Shown here one piece after another: positions 27,968-36,206 of a stretch of DNA of 44,260 nucleotides. Location of the stretch: assembly GCA_903834475.1 (NCBI GenBank), contig CAILJH010000102.1, forward strand, positions 1 through 44,260, written 5' to 3'. The translations under genes and the position numbers were made by a program. Below the pieces are notes generated by a model. That model saw nothing but the letters and a program-made list of their open reading frames with translations. It was not told the DNA's origin and made no database searches. The first letter of the stretch is position 1. The number at the start of each line of letters is the position of its first letter. The stretch comes from an uncultured Prolixibacteraceae bacterium. GTDB lineage: Bacteria; Bacteroidota; Bacteroidia; Bacteroidales; Prolixibacteraceae.

Positions 27968-29022
27968 ATCGAATCTCTTTTAACAGTCGAATAATTCAGG
28001 ATTGCTCCCGGTTTAAGGAAAAGAAGGCCAGTGGTTATGATGGTATCGCCGGGATTAATTCCACCAATAACTTCAATTCTGGAAGATTTTCGAATACCTG
28101 TCTTGACTGATACAAATTTAGCCTTTCCTTTACTGGCAACAATCACGCGTTTGACTTTCTCCTGTGGGATAACTGCCTGTGTTGGGATTAAAAGGGCCGC
28201 TTCAATTTGCTTCAGGCGCAGTTCGACAGTGGCAAAAGCGCCAGGAACCAGCGATGCCGAGGGATTTTTAACCACGGCACGTGCTTTCAGGTTTCGGGTA
28301 GTGATCTCAATTCCTTGTTCCGAGGCGATTACCTCTGCATCGTATTTTTGGTCGTCACCCTGAATGGTGAATTGCACTTTGGTTCCGGGTTTAATTTCGC
28401 TGCTGTATTTCTCCGGAACGCTAAAATCAAGCTTCAGCTGGTCGACCTCCCGAAGTGTAACAAGTGCCGTATTGGTTGAAACCTGTGCTCCCAGACTTAC
28501 ATTTCGTAATCCAACAGTACCGTCAAAAGGAGCCTTGATTTTGGTCCGGCCAATCTGTACATTGAGGACCTCGATGTCAGCATTTATAGACTTTACCAGC
28601 AACTGAGCCTGATCATAATCCGATTGGCTGATGCCATTTATCTTGATCAGTTCGTCTTGCCGTTTTAAGGTTTCTTCTGCAATTTGAAGTTGTGCCTGAG
28701 ATTTTCGTAACTGTGCTTTTAAATCTTCATTGAAAAGCTCAATCAAAATGGTTCCCCGTTTCACGGTTTTTCCTTCCTGCAGGTTGATGACTACGATCCG
28801 ACCTGAAACTTCAGGCATGATCACCGTTTCTTCAAACGGTTTTAAGGTTCCCGATATGGTAATCGATTGATCAAGAATGGAAGGTTTTACAACGAAAGCT
28901 TCAACTCTGAGACCACTGAGTTGCTGCTTGGCGCTTTTAGTTTCAGGTGCTTTTTGTTGACAGGCAAAAATTGCGAAAGCAAGAAATGGTAGGCTTAACA
29001 GACGTGTTGGCGTAAATTTCAT
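27964..29022 (-). CDS. RND periplasmic adaptor lipoprotein (MFP family)
   Basis: This 352-residue protein has a lipoprotein signal (FAIFAC, lipidated Cys at residue 21). It then shows the lipoyl/barrel-sandwich halves (PEVSGRIVVINLQEGKTV and IKAPFDGTVGLRNVSLG), separated by a helical hairpin, then a beta-barrel and a membrane-proximal domain (RIEVIGGINPGDTIITTGL). It bridges pump and outer-membrane channel. As first gene of the operon it probably has its promoter in 29023-29328. The stop overlaps the pump start. Confidence 0.93.
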   Translation of the reverse strand: MKFTPTRLLSLPFLAFAIFACQQKAPETKSAKQQLSGLRVEAFVVKPSILDQSITISGTLKPFEETVIMPEVSGRIVVINLQEGKTVKRGTILIELFNEDLKAQLRKSQAQLQIAEETLKRQDELIKINGISQSDYDQAQLLVKSINADIEVLNVQIGRTKIKAPFDGTVGLRNVSLGAQVSTNTALVTLREVDQLKLDFSVPEKYSSEIKPGTKVQFTIQGDDQKYDAEVIASEQGIEITTRNLKARAVVKNPSASLVPGAFATVELRLKQIEAALLIPTQAVIPQEKVKRVIVASKGKAKFVSVKTGIRKSSRIEVIGGINPGDTIITTGLLFLKPGAILNYSTVKRDSI

Positions 29023-29328
29023 AGGTATTCTTATATAAGGACAAAATCCGGTGTAAAATTAACCTTTTATATCAGCAATAGACTATACTCTCCACAAATG
29101 GATTAATCACCAAGTGAAAAATAGGTCATATTTTCTATTTCTGAGAGTAAACTCATTCAAGCCTGAAACTATCGGATTCGACTTCTTTACTGTTTTACAA
29201 CAATTATGCAAATTTCCAGAACTTATATACCGCTTGTTGAATTAGTTTTGTTACGTTAATATATCTCAGAGAACGACCAATTCATCAAACATCGGTGCCA
29301 AATTGATTTCATCCTAAATTCCAAAATC
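29023..29328. other. Divergent intergenic region between efflux operon and GNAT gene
   Basis: This 306-bp AT-rich stretch has no coding potential that I can support. It should hold the promoters of the efflux operon (minus strand) and of the acetyltransferase gene (plus strand). One candidate plus-strand box is annotated at 29243-29250. No clear operator palindrome was found. Confidence 0.5.
29243..29250 (+). promoter_or_regulatory. Candidate -7 box (TAnnTTTG) for the GNAT gene
   Basis: TAGTTTTG matches the Bacteroidota primary-sigma -7 consensus and lies 78 bp upstream of the acetyltransferase start. I do not see a good -33 TTTG box at the expected distance, so support is weak. Confidence 0.3.
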
Positions 29329-29811
29329 ATGCAAATTGATCTCTCTAAAATACGAATACATAAAATTGAGTCAACTGATGTTGAACTTCTGACTACTTAC
29401 CGAATGGCTTACCTCACTGAAATGCAGGGTGAACGAAGCGAAGAGTATCAAATAAAACTTAGAAATGAACTTAACCTCTATTTTACAAATGCCCTTGCCG
29501 AAGATCGGGTTTTTGCTTTCCTGGCCAGACAAGACAATCAGGCATTAAGTTTTGGAGCTATGGTACTGAAAAAAATTCCCGGAGATTTCAATCAATCTTC
29601 TTATCTTGAAGGCGATATTCTAAATATGTACACCGTTCCTTTTGCACGTCGAAAAGGCATTTCGGCTTTAATTCTTGAACAACTGATTGCAGAAGCCCGA
29701 AGAAGGGGAATCAGTAAAATAAGCCTGCATACCTCAAAAGACGGAGAAAAACTATACCGGAAATTTGGATTCAGCGAACCGGTTTACCCGGTACTGGAAT
29801 TGTTTTTATAA
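29329..29811 (+). CDS. GNAT-family N-acetyltransferase
   Basis: This 160-residue protein spans the GNAT fold. The acetyl-CoA motif is at about residues 104-122 (VPFARRKGISALILEQLI, an R-R-K-G-I/A pyrophosphate loop), followed by the strand KISLHTSKDGEKLYRKFGF. Such enzymes move acetyl from acetyl-CoA to an amine; the acceptor is not predictable. It is a monocistronic-looking gene in front of the SpoIID gene, with 160 bp of repeat-containing DNA between. Confidence 0.88.
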   Translation: MQIDLSKIRIHKIESTDVELLTTYRMAYLTEMQGERSEEYQIKLRNELNLYFTNALAEDRVFAFLARQDNQALSFGAMVLKKIPGDFNQSSYLEGDILNMYTVPFARRKGISALILEQLIAEARRRGISKISLHTSKDGEKLYRKFGFSEPVYPVLELFL

Positions 29812-29834
29812 TGAAGAAAGAAGTCCCATCCCAA

Positions 29835-29855
29835 CCCTTCCCCTATAGGGAAGGG
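29835..29855. repeat. REP-like palindrome, CCCTTCCC type
   Basis: CCCTTCCC (29835-29842) pairs perfectly with GGGAAGGG (29848-29855) around a five-base loop. It lies 23 bp after the acetyltransferase stop. This kind of motif is scattered in intergenic DNA of many Bacteroidota. It may act as an mRNA 3' end, but has no T-tract. Confidence 0.6.
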
Positions 29856-29932
29856 AGTTTGGTATTTCCAGTTAGAATCATTGATGTTATGATTTTTGAG
29901 TTATTATTTTTGTAGAAATCTTATTAAATGCT

Positions 29933-29957
29933 CCGGTAGCTTAGCCTGTCGAAGCCA
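29933..29957. repeat. Dispersed short repeat, GCCTGTCGAAGCC type
   Basis: The reverse complement reads GGCTTCGACAGGCTAAGC, close to a short repeat I recognise from intergenic DNA of many Bacteroidota genomes. It lies just upstream of the SpoIID gene. Only one arm is present, so it looks like a decayed copy. Confidence 0.45.
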
Positions 29958-29971
29958 AAATTATAGAAACC

Positions 29972-31303
29972 ATGAAAGAACCACATTTACGCATTGGAAT
30001 CATGTATCAGCCGGAAATTATTTTCAGGCTGAATGAGCACTATTTGTTGTCTCCACATGGTATTCCTTACGAACGAATTCATAAAGTAAACTGCATCGAT
30101 GGGAAAATCTTGCTGAACAATGAGATTCAGCGCCATGAAACGCTCCTTTTCGAGCCTGTCCGGTATCATGAAGCCTCCTTTGAATTGAATGATGTGGTGA
30201 TTGGCATCAATTTCCATTGGGAACGAAAAGAAGATCAGCAATTCAAAGGATCATTGGAATTCATGATTGAAAACGAAAAATTGACTGCTGTCAATATTCT
30301 TCCTCTGGAAGATTACCTGATTAGTGTGATCTCATCGGAAATGAGTGCAGCGAGCAGCCTGGAATTATTGAAAGCTCATGCCATTATTTCCAGATCGTGG
30401 ATCTTAGCCCAGATTAGAAAAGGCAAAGAGTTGAAAGAAGCTGTCGGAACCTATCAAAGTTCATCGGAAACCGCTGCGGAATACATCCGCTGGTACGACC
30501 GTGAAGACCATCTGAATTTTGATGTTTGTGCCGACGACCATTGCCAGCGGTATCAGGGAATTACCCGCCAGTCAACCGCGTTGGTAGAAAAGGCTGTTGC
30601 TGAAACCCGCGGAATGTTGCTGATGTACGATGGCCAAATATGCGATGCCCGTTTTTCAAAAAGCTGTGGCGGAATCTCCGAAACTTTCGAAAATGTTTGG
30701 GAATCCGAAGTGCATCCTTACCTGCAATCTATAGTTGATAATCCTGAAAAACCGGTAGGTTTTGACACTGATCTGACTCAGGAAGTAGCAGCTGAAAAAT
30801 GGATCCGGAATAAGCCGGCAGCATTTTGCAATACCGATGATAAACAAATTCTCTCTCAGGTACTGAATGATTACGACCAGGAAACCACTGATTTCTTCCG
30901 ATGGGATCTTCACTATCTGCAAGCCGATTTAGCAGAACTGATTGCACGGAAATCAGGACGTGATTTCGGTAATATTGTTGATCTGATTCCAGTTGAACGT
31001 GGCAAATCCGGAAGACTGATTAAGTTAAAAATCGTGGGAACCAAGATCACCATGATCATTGGCAAAGAACTTGAAATCCGCAAGACATTATCTGAATCTC
31101 ATTTATACAGTTCGGCCTTTGTGGTTGATAAACTAAATATCATTGATGGTATTCCGGGAGAATTCCATTTGACCGGAGCAGGCTGGGGTCACGGAGTGGG
31201 TCTTTGCCAGATTGGTGCGGCCATGATGGGTGAAAAAGGATACCAATATGATGAAATTCTGATGCATTATTTCAGGGGGTCAACGATTTCGAAAGAGTAT
31301 TGA
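29972..31303 (+). CDS. SpoIID/LytB domain protein (putative peptidoglycan-acting)
   Basis: This 443-residue protein has the SpoIID hallmarks: LPLEDYLISVISSEMS (about 113-128), KAHAIISRSWIL, the FSKSCGGISETFENVW block (about 228) and the C-terminal GAGWGHGVGLCQIGA with the final ILMHYF. In spore formers SpoIID is a lytic transglycosylase cutting denuded glycan, and LytB-type relatives modify amidases. The N-terminus has no signal peptide. An in-frame stop at 29942-29944 rules out an upstream extension that could add one, so export is unexplained. Its neighbours (AmpG-like permease, NodB deacetylase) fit a cell-wall role. Confidence 0.88.
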   Translation: MKEPHLRIGIMYQPEIIFRLNEHYLLSPHGIPYERIHKVNCIDGKILLNNEIQRHETLLFEPVRYHEASFELNDVVIGINFHWERKEDQQFKGSLEFMIENEKLTAVNILPLEDYLISVISSEMSAASSLELLKAHAIISRSWILAQIRKGKELKEAVGTYQSSSETAAEYIRWYDREDHLNFDVCADDHCQRYQGITRQSTALVEKAVAETRGMLLMYDGQICDARFSKSCGGISETFENVWESEVHPYLQSIVDNPEKPVGFDTDLTQEVAAEKWIRNKPAAFCNTDDKQILSQVLNDYDQETTDFFRWDLHYLQADLAELIARKSGRDFGNIVDLIPVERGKSGRLIKLKIVGTKITMIIGKELEIRKTLSESHLYSSAFVVDKLNIIDGIPGEFHLTGAGWGHGVGLCQIGAAMMGEKGYQYDEILMHYFRGSTISKEY

Positions 31304-31306
31304 AAA

Positions 31307-31408
31307 GTCATTCGGTTCACATCATTAATTGTCGTAAGCTACGAGTCACTAATGAAACAGCAGCCAACAACCGAATGACAATCAATGACTACTGAATGAC
31401 AATTAATT
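31307..31408. repeat. Interleaved inverted and direct repeats after the SpoIID gene
   Basis: GTCATTCGG (31307-31315) is the exact reverse complement of CCGAATGAC (31371-31379). ATTAATTGTC (31324-31333) is the reverse complement of GACAATTAAT (31398-31407). GAATGACAA also occurs twice in direct orientation. The arms could form a long imperfect hairpin or be the remains of a short dispersed repeat. Confidence 0.5.
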
Positions 31409-31456
31409 GACCAATATCCAATTTCGAATAACCAAATTTGAACCAAAATAGTTGCG

Positions 31457-31482
31457 TAGAGACACACGGCTGTGCGTCTCTA
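31457..31482. repeat. REP-like palindrome, AGAGACxCAC type
   Basis: TAGAGACACAC (31457-31467) pairs with GTGCGTCTCTA (31472-31482) with one A-C mismatch around a GGCT loop. I recognise this as a common dispersed palindrome of Bacteroidota intergenic DNA. It lies 24 bp upstream of the chosen start of the permease gene, so any reading frame through it is not authentic protein. Confidence 0.65.
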
Positions 31483-31506
31483 ACAAAACAAAACTACAAC
31501 CTCCAT

Positions 31507-33387
31507 ATGAATGAATCTGAGAAAAAAAACACCCCGAAACAACGCAACCCATGGGCATGGCTCCCCAGCCTCTATTTTGCCGAAGGGATTCCTTATGTCG
31601 TAGTCATGACTGTGGCTGTGATCATGTTCAAACGGTTCGGAATTTCGAATACCGATATTGCACTTTATACCAGCTGGTTATATCTTCCCTGGGTAATAAA
31701 ACCTCTTTGGAGTCCCGTTGTCGATTTGCTTAAAACCAAACGATGGTGGATTGTCATTATGCAACTGGTGATTGGTGCCGCACTTGGAGGTGTTGCACTT
31801 GCAATTCCACTTCCCGGCTTCTTCAAAATTACTTTGATCTTTTTATGGCTTCTCGCATTTAGCTCAGCAACACACGATATTTCAGCCGATGGCTTTTATA
31901 TGCTTGGGCTCAACGAACACCAGCAAGCCTATTTCGTGGGTATCCGGAGTACTTTTTATCGTATCGCCATGATTACCGGGCAAGGCTTGCTCATCATTCT
32001 GGCCGGATTTTTTGAAACGTCAACCGGTCTTCCTCCTATTGAGATCAAGGTTTCGTCTAACCCGACCATTTCGAATGAGTTTCATATGCCTGAAATAACA
32101 TCACCGAAGTCAAGTGTTGAAACCAATACCTTTTTTGCCGTTTTTCCACAGAAGGCTGAAATTTCCACACAGAATATTCCCGCCGAAAAATTAGATTCGA
32201 TTCGAAAGATTGTTTCGGAACATAACCTGACAAACAGTTTTGTAATCCTAAAAACCGAAAATCAAACCAATGTAATTTCTGAAAATGATTTGTCATGGTG
32301 GTCCGAATACATTTCAGTTCCATTAAAAAATTTCCTGAAAAATCATTTTCAACTCAAAACACCAAGCTTATCAGGCAAAACATTAACAGGGAATGTGGCA
32401 GTTGTAGCCATCAAACTGAACTCAAAACCTGAAGAAGGCAAAGAAATGGTTCTGAATATTAAATTCAGAAACGGAGACAACAGCTTCAAGTTACTTGAAG
32501 GTGAGCGCCTGACTTTCAATTCAGCTAATCAGGGCAAACCGGCCTATTTACTATTTCAGTGCGATCCGAAACTACTGGATTCCACACAAGCAGAATTCAA
32601 AGGAACATCAGGAAATATACATCTGGCATGGAGCATCACTTTCCTGATTCTGGCAGCAATGTTTGTTCTTTTTTCAATCTATCACCGGCTGATTTTGCCT
32701 CATCCAAAATCTGATATACAATCCGATGGTCAGGAACAAAACTTTGTGAAAGAGTTTTTTAAAACCTTCGCATCTTTTTTCCGAAGAAAAGATATTGGTG
32801 TTATTCTGGCATTCCTGATGCTTTATCGCGTAGGCGAGGCACAATTGATTAAAATGGCTTCGCCATTCATGCTTGATCCCAGGCAATTGGGTGGTCTCGG
32901 ATTGACTACCGGCGATGTTGGACTTCTTTATGGGACATTTGGAATACTGGCACTGACAATAGGTGGTATTCTGGGAGGAATTGCAGCATCCGCCAAAGGG
33001 TTTAAATACTGGCTTTGGTGGATGGTTCTGGCTATTAACATTCCACATCTGGCGTATGTCTATCTTTCATTTGCCCAACCTGAAAATCAGCTCATCATTG
33101 GTTTATGTGTTACAATCGAACAATTCAGTTATGGTTTTGGATTCACTGCTTATATGCTATATATGATCTACATTTCGGAAGGGAAAAACAAGACAGCACA
33201 TTTTGCCATTGCAACCGGGTTCATGGCTTTGGGAATGATGCTCCCCGGAATGTTTTCGGGTTGGCTTCAGGAAATAATCGGGTACAAGAACTTCTTCGTC
33301 TGGATCATGTTATGTATGATTCCGGCAATGATTCCGGTTTTCTTTATTAGGGTAAAGCCTGAATTCGGGATCAAGAAAAAAGATTAA
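31507..33387 (+). CDS. AmpG-like MFS permease with a ~200-residue inserted domain
   Basis: The 626-residue protein starts at the ATG at 31507 (MNESEKKN). A longer frame from a TTG at 31438 would only translate the palindrome at 31457-31482. The N-terminal WLPSLYFAEGIPYVVVM, LYLPWVIKPLWSPVVD and SSATHDISADGFYMLG are AmpG-family signatures; AmpG imports anhydro-muropeptides for cell-wall recycling. After the fifth membrane segment (about residue 170) a non-membrane insert runs to about 370. Membrane segments then resume (HLAWSITFLILAAMF). By MFS topology the insert should be periplasmic. The neighbouring SpoIID protein could supply muropeptides. Substrate assignment is inference. Confidence 0.85.
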   Translation: MNESEKKNTPKQRNPWAWLPSLYFAEGIPYVVVMTVAVIMFKRFGISNTDIALYTSWLYLPWVIKPLWSPVVDLLKTKRWWIVIMQLVIGAALGGVALAIPLPGFFKITLIFLWLLAFSSATHDISADGFYMLGLNEHQQAYFVGIRSTFYRIAMITGQGLLIILAGFFETSTGLPPIEIKVSSNPTISNEFHMPEITSPKSSVETNTFFAVFPQKAEISTQNIPAEKLDSIRKIVSEHNLTNSFVILKTENQTNVISENDLSWWSEYISVPLKNFLKNHFQLKTPSLSGKTLTGNVAVVAIKLNSKPEEGKEMVLNIKFRNGDNSFKLLEGERLTFNSANQGKPAYLLFQCDPKLLDSTQAEFKGTSGNIHLAWSITFLILAAMFVLFSIYHRLILPHPKSDIQSDGQEQNFVKEFFKTFASFFRRKDIGVILAFLMLYRVGEAQLIKMASPFMLDPRQLGGLGLTTGDVGLLYGTFGILALTIGGILGGIAASAKGFKYWLWWMVLAINIPHLAYVYLSFAQPENQLIIGLCVTIEQFSYGFGFTAYMLYMIYISEGKNKTAHFAIATGFMALGMMLPGMFSGWLQEIIGYKNFFVWIMLCMIPAMIPVFFIRVKPEFGIKKKD

Positions 33388-33421
33388 AACTTAAATCGAC
33401 TAATAATCAACTACAAAGGAT

Positions 33422-34120
33422 ATGAAAACTTTTATCAGCAACCTATCTGGCAAAGAGTTTCCTGTTTCTGAAAAAATTTCAGGAAAGACAATACGAATAT
33501 CAATATTGGAAGTATTGCAAAAGGAGCACCCACAATTCACTGTCGATAAATTTTTATCTGCCAGTGAATTAAACCTTTACCGCGAACAATACATTGAAAG
33601 CTTTTTGACCAAGCAAATCGGAACATTAACCCAACTTGAAAAAACAGTATTAGTTTCTCTGAAAGACAAATCAACTTTATCGGACAAGTTAGATGGTGAT
33701 GAAAAACTTGCAAATACTTTTGGGCAAAGGATTGCTGATAAAGTCGCTGCCTTTGGAGGTAGCTGGACGTTTATCATTTCATTTGGTGTATTTCTTTTGA
33801 TCTGGATCTGTATCAATATTTATTGGCTGGGCAACAAAGGTTTTGATCCGTATCCTTTCATTCTCCTGAACTTAATTTTATCGAGTCTGGCCGCACTTCA
33901 GGCTCCGGTCATAATGATGAGTCAAAACCGACAGGAAGAAAAAGACCGGGAAAGAGGCAAGATGGATTACATGATTAACCTGAAATCGGAACTTGAAATC
34001 CGGATGTTACATGAGAAAATTGACCATTTGATCATTAATGAACAACAGGAAGTAATTGAGATCCATAAGGTCCAGATTGAAATGCTGAATGACATTCTGA
34101 AACGGATCGAGAAGGTTTAA
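33422..34120 (+). CDS. DUF1003 membrane protein
   Basis: This 232-residue protein has the DUF1003 core: FGGSWTFIISFGVFLLIWI (first membrane segment, about 111-133), FDPYPFILLNLILSSLAA (second, about 140-160), then QAPVIMMSQNRQEEKDR and an acidic/basic helical tail likely to form a coiled coil. The family has no established biochemical role. It follows the permease by 34 bp and precedes the deacetylase by 12 bp, so the three genes are probably one transcription unit. Confidence 0.88.
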   Translation: MKTFISNLSGKEFPVSEKISGKTIRISILEVLQKEHPQFTVDKFLSASELNLYREQYIESFLTKQIGTLTQLEKTVLVSLKDKSTLSDKLDGDEKLANTFGQRIADKVAAFGGSWTFIISFGVFLLIWICINIYWLGNKGFDPYPFILLNLILSSLAALQAPVIMMSQNRQEEKDRERGKMDYMINLKSELEIRMLHEKIDHLIINEQQEVIEIHKVQIEMLNDILKRIEKV

Positions 34121-34132
34121 AATATCCATCAA

Positions 34133-35008
34133 ATGAGTTCGAGCCATTGCAATACTGCTTTTATAATCCTTTTTCTTTTAATTTTAAGTAGTTCGAAACA
34201 AGCAAGTTCACAAGACTCAATTGATTTTGAAAACAAAAATTTTCTGAACCGGCTGAATAACGATTCGTCATATCTGAAATTAAAGAAGAAGGTGGTTAAC
34301 GAATATGTTCATGCTAAGCCAGGTCGCTGGGGTGAGTTTGTCAATGGTGTTTACGAAGATTTATACACACGGCAAAAGTTTATTGCATTTACTTTCGATG
34401 CCTGTGGTGGAGAGAAAGGGAATGGTTTCGACCAGGAATTGATCAATTTCCTGAAAATGGAGAAAGTTCCGGCAACCCTTTTTATCAGTGGAAGGTGGAT
34501 CGACGCACATTTTTCAACTTTCCTTAACTTAAGCAGGGATACATTGTTCGAAATTGAAAACCACGGACTGAATCACCGACCGTGCTCCATCGATGGCGAA
34601 AGTGAGTATGGTATCCATGGCACTTCAAATGCTGCTGAAGCTTTCGATGAAATTGAAGCCAATGCACGGAAGATTGAAGCCATCACTGCTCTCCGACCAC
34701 ATTTTTATCGCTCTGCAACAGCTTTTATTGACGAAGCCTGTGCCCGATTGGCTCATGAGCTGGGCATTACAGCCGTAAGCTTTCAGGTTCTTTCGGGCGA
34801 TGCACTTCCTAACGCACCAGTCTCAGTAATTGAAGAGAATGTACTGAAAAACATCCGGCCCGGTGCAATAGTCATCATGCATCTCAATCATCCGGAATGG
34901 AATACGTCTGAAGCCATACAGAAGATCTTACCTGAACTTCGGATAATGGGTTATCATTTTGTCAGGCTGAAGGATTTCAAACTGGCAAACCGTAAAGGCC
35001 AGTTGTAA
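34133..35008 (+). CDS. NodB-type polysaccharide deacetylase with altered motif 1
   Basis: This 291-residue secreted protein has a hydrophobic leader (FIILFLLILSSS, ending ASSQ). NodB motifs: AFTFDAC (D89, A90), H144 and H148 in ENHGLNHRP (the metal-binding pair), PHFYRSATAFID in place of the usual R.PF.P motif, and IVIMHLNHP near the end. Family members remove N- or O-acetyl groups from peptidoglycan, chitin or other glycans using a metal held by one Asp and two His. Here the second Asp of TFDD is Ala, so metal binding or activity may differ. The wall-related neighbours suggest a peptidoglycan substrate. Confidence 0.85.
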   Translation: MSSSHCNTAFIILFLLILSSSKQASSQDSIDFENKNFLNRLNNDSSYLKLKKKVVNEYVHAKPGRWGEFVNGVYEDLYTRQKFIAFTFDACGGEKGNGFDQELINFLKMEKVPATLFISGRWIDAHFSTFLNLSRDTLFEIENHGLNHRPCSIDGESEYGIHGTSNAAEAFDEIEANARKIEAITALRPHFYRSATAFIDEACARLAHELGITAVSFQVLSGDALPNAPVSVIEENVLKNIRPGAIVIMHLNHPEWNTSEAIQKILPELRIMGYHFVRLKDFKLANRKGQL

Positions 35009-35035
35009 TTTTTTTTTAAATTTTCCCATAAAAAA

Positions 35036-35062
35036 GTAGGGTAAATTGCTTTTGGTACGGAT
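35036..35062 (+). promoter_or_regulatory. Candidate ECF-sigma promoter upstream of the lipoprotein gene
   Basis: GTAGGGT (35036-35042) and a TACGGAT block (35056-35062), preceded by an A/T-rich tract with a T9 run, resemble the two-part promoters seen upstream of ECF-controlled genes in Bacteroidota. The ATG lies about 34 bp downstream. The FecI-type sigma gene 1.1 kb downstream is the obvious candidate factor. No second copy of the motif was found in the window. Confidence 0.35.
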
Positions 35063-35095
35063 ATAGGTTAAAATGATTGTTTAATCTTAAAAATA

Positions 35096-36109
35096 ATGAG
35101 AAACATGAAAACAACAATTAAAGCGTTACTGGTAATTACCACATTGGCATTTTTCGCGTGCAATAAAACCGACAACACCGCCGGGATTGATCCTAATGCC
35201 ACCGACTTGAGTGCGGTACAATTAAAATCGGCATCCATTGCTGTGAATGATGTCGCAGTTGAAAGCACTGCTGCAGATGTCAATTTCGAAAACGATTTCT
35301 ACGCAGATTATGCAGAAGTGCTCATTCATCTTGCACAAGTAAAGGGCAGAACTGGAAATCTGATGATGGGTCAGGGATACTTTCATTACGCAGAAGGGCA
35401 GTTGCCAGCGGTTTCAATTACACGATCGGCCGGTAATGGTTACCCAATGACTCTTGTAGTTGATTACGGTGCGGGTGTCAAAACAAAAAAAGGTAAAGTA
35501 ATCTCGGGCAAAGTAACCATCGAACTTTCTGCACCCAGGAATATTGATGGAAGTCAGCGGAAAGTTACCTATGACAAATGTGCGATCGATACCATCCAAA
35601 TTACAGGTGTCAGTACCGATACTTTCAACGGCGACAATGTAAAGACCCGTAAACTTACCAGCGACAGCAACGTTACCTTCACCTTGGCCAATGGTGCCAC
35701 AATTGGCTGGGTCGGAACTAATGTTCGCGAATGGCTAAAAGGACTGGACACTCCAAAAGTAGATGAGGATGATATGATTCAGATTACCGGACGGATAGAT
35801 GTAACCCAAACCACTGGGAATTACGCACGGGTAATCACCAAACCACTGATCCGTTTGGGCGACTGTCAGCATCCGGTAGAAGGAACGATTGAATTCCAGA
35901 AGGAAGATGCAACCAATACTTTTGTAGCTTTTGCAACCCTGGATTATGGTAACGGCGTTTGCGACAATCTGGCTACCTTAACTACCGATGGAAAAACTGT
36001 AGACATCGTTTTAAAAGACCAAGGTATGCCAAAAGCAAAAACCGAAGGCAAACACCAAGGTATGGGAAATGGCGGTATGGGAAATGGTGGAATGGGAAAA
36101 GGAAAATAA
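35096..36109 (+). CDS. Lipoprotein with Gly/Met-rich C-terminal tail
   Basis: This 337-residue protein (or 334 from the ATG at 35105, MKTTIKALL) has a lipoprotein signal with FFAC as lipobox, so it is probably anchored in the outer membrane. The body (residues 60-300) looks all-beta and matches no family I can name; it has Cys pairs around YDKCAID, GDCQHP and NGVCDNL. The last 30 residues are Gly, Lys and Met rich, with (G)MGNGG repeats, and might bind a metal such as copper or simply be a flexible tail. It sits directly upstream of a sigma/anti-sigma/receptor trio and may be part of its regulon. Confidence 0.8.
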   Translation: MRNMKTTIKALLVITTLAFFACNKTDNTAGIDPNATDLSAVQLKSASIAVNDVAVESTAADVNFENDFYADYAEVLIHLAQVKGRTGNLMMGQGYFHYAEGQLPAVSITRSAGNGYPMTLVVDYGAGVKTKKGKVISGKVTIELSAPRNIDGSQRKVTYDKCAIDTIQITGVSTDTFNGDNVKTRKLTSDSNVTFTLANGATIGWVGTNVREWLKGLDTPKVDEDDMIQITGRIDVTQTTGNYARVITKPLIRLGDCQHPVEGTIEFQKEDATNTFVAFATLDYGNGVCDNLATLTTDGKTVDIVLKDQGMPKAKTEGKHQGMGNGGMGNGGMGKGK

Positions 36110-36123
36110 GCTTTATGAAATAT

Positions 36124-36158
36124 TTAAAAGAGAGTCCTATGATACGACTCTCTTTTAA
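36124..36158 (+). terminator. Strong hairpin terminator after the lipoprotein gene
   Basis: AAAAGAGAGTC (36126-36136) is perfectly complementary to GACTCTCTTTT (36146-36156), extending to 13 bp with the flanking TT/AA, around a 9-base loop. It lies 14 bp after the lipoprotein stop. The A-tract and T-tract on either side make it work in both directions. It separates the lipoprotein from the sigma-factor transcript. Confidence 0.8.
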
Positions 36159-36176
36159 TTCGAATCAATTTTCAAC

Positions 36177-36184
36177 TATCTTTG
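36177..36184 (+). promoter_or_regulatory. Candidate -7 box (TATCTTTG) for the sigma-factor operon
   Basis: TATCTTTG is an exact match to the Bacteroidota TAnnTTTG -7 element, just after the terminator and 22 bp before the start codon. The -33 region is T-rich but lacks a clean TTTG. It would give the sigma/anti-sigma/receptor genes a housekeeping promoter with a very short leader. Confidence 0.45.
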
Positions 36185-36206
36185 GCCAGATGAAAATTGA
36201 ATCAAA

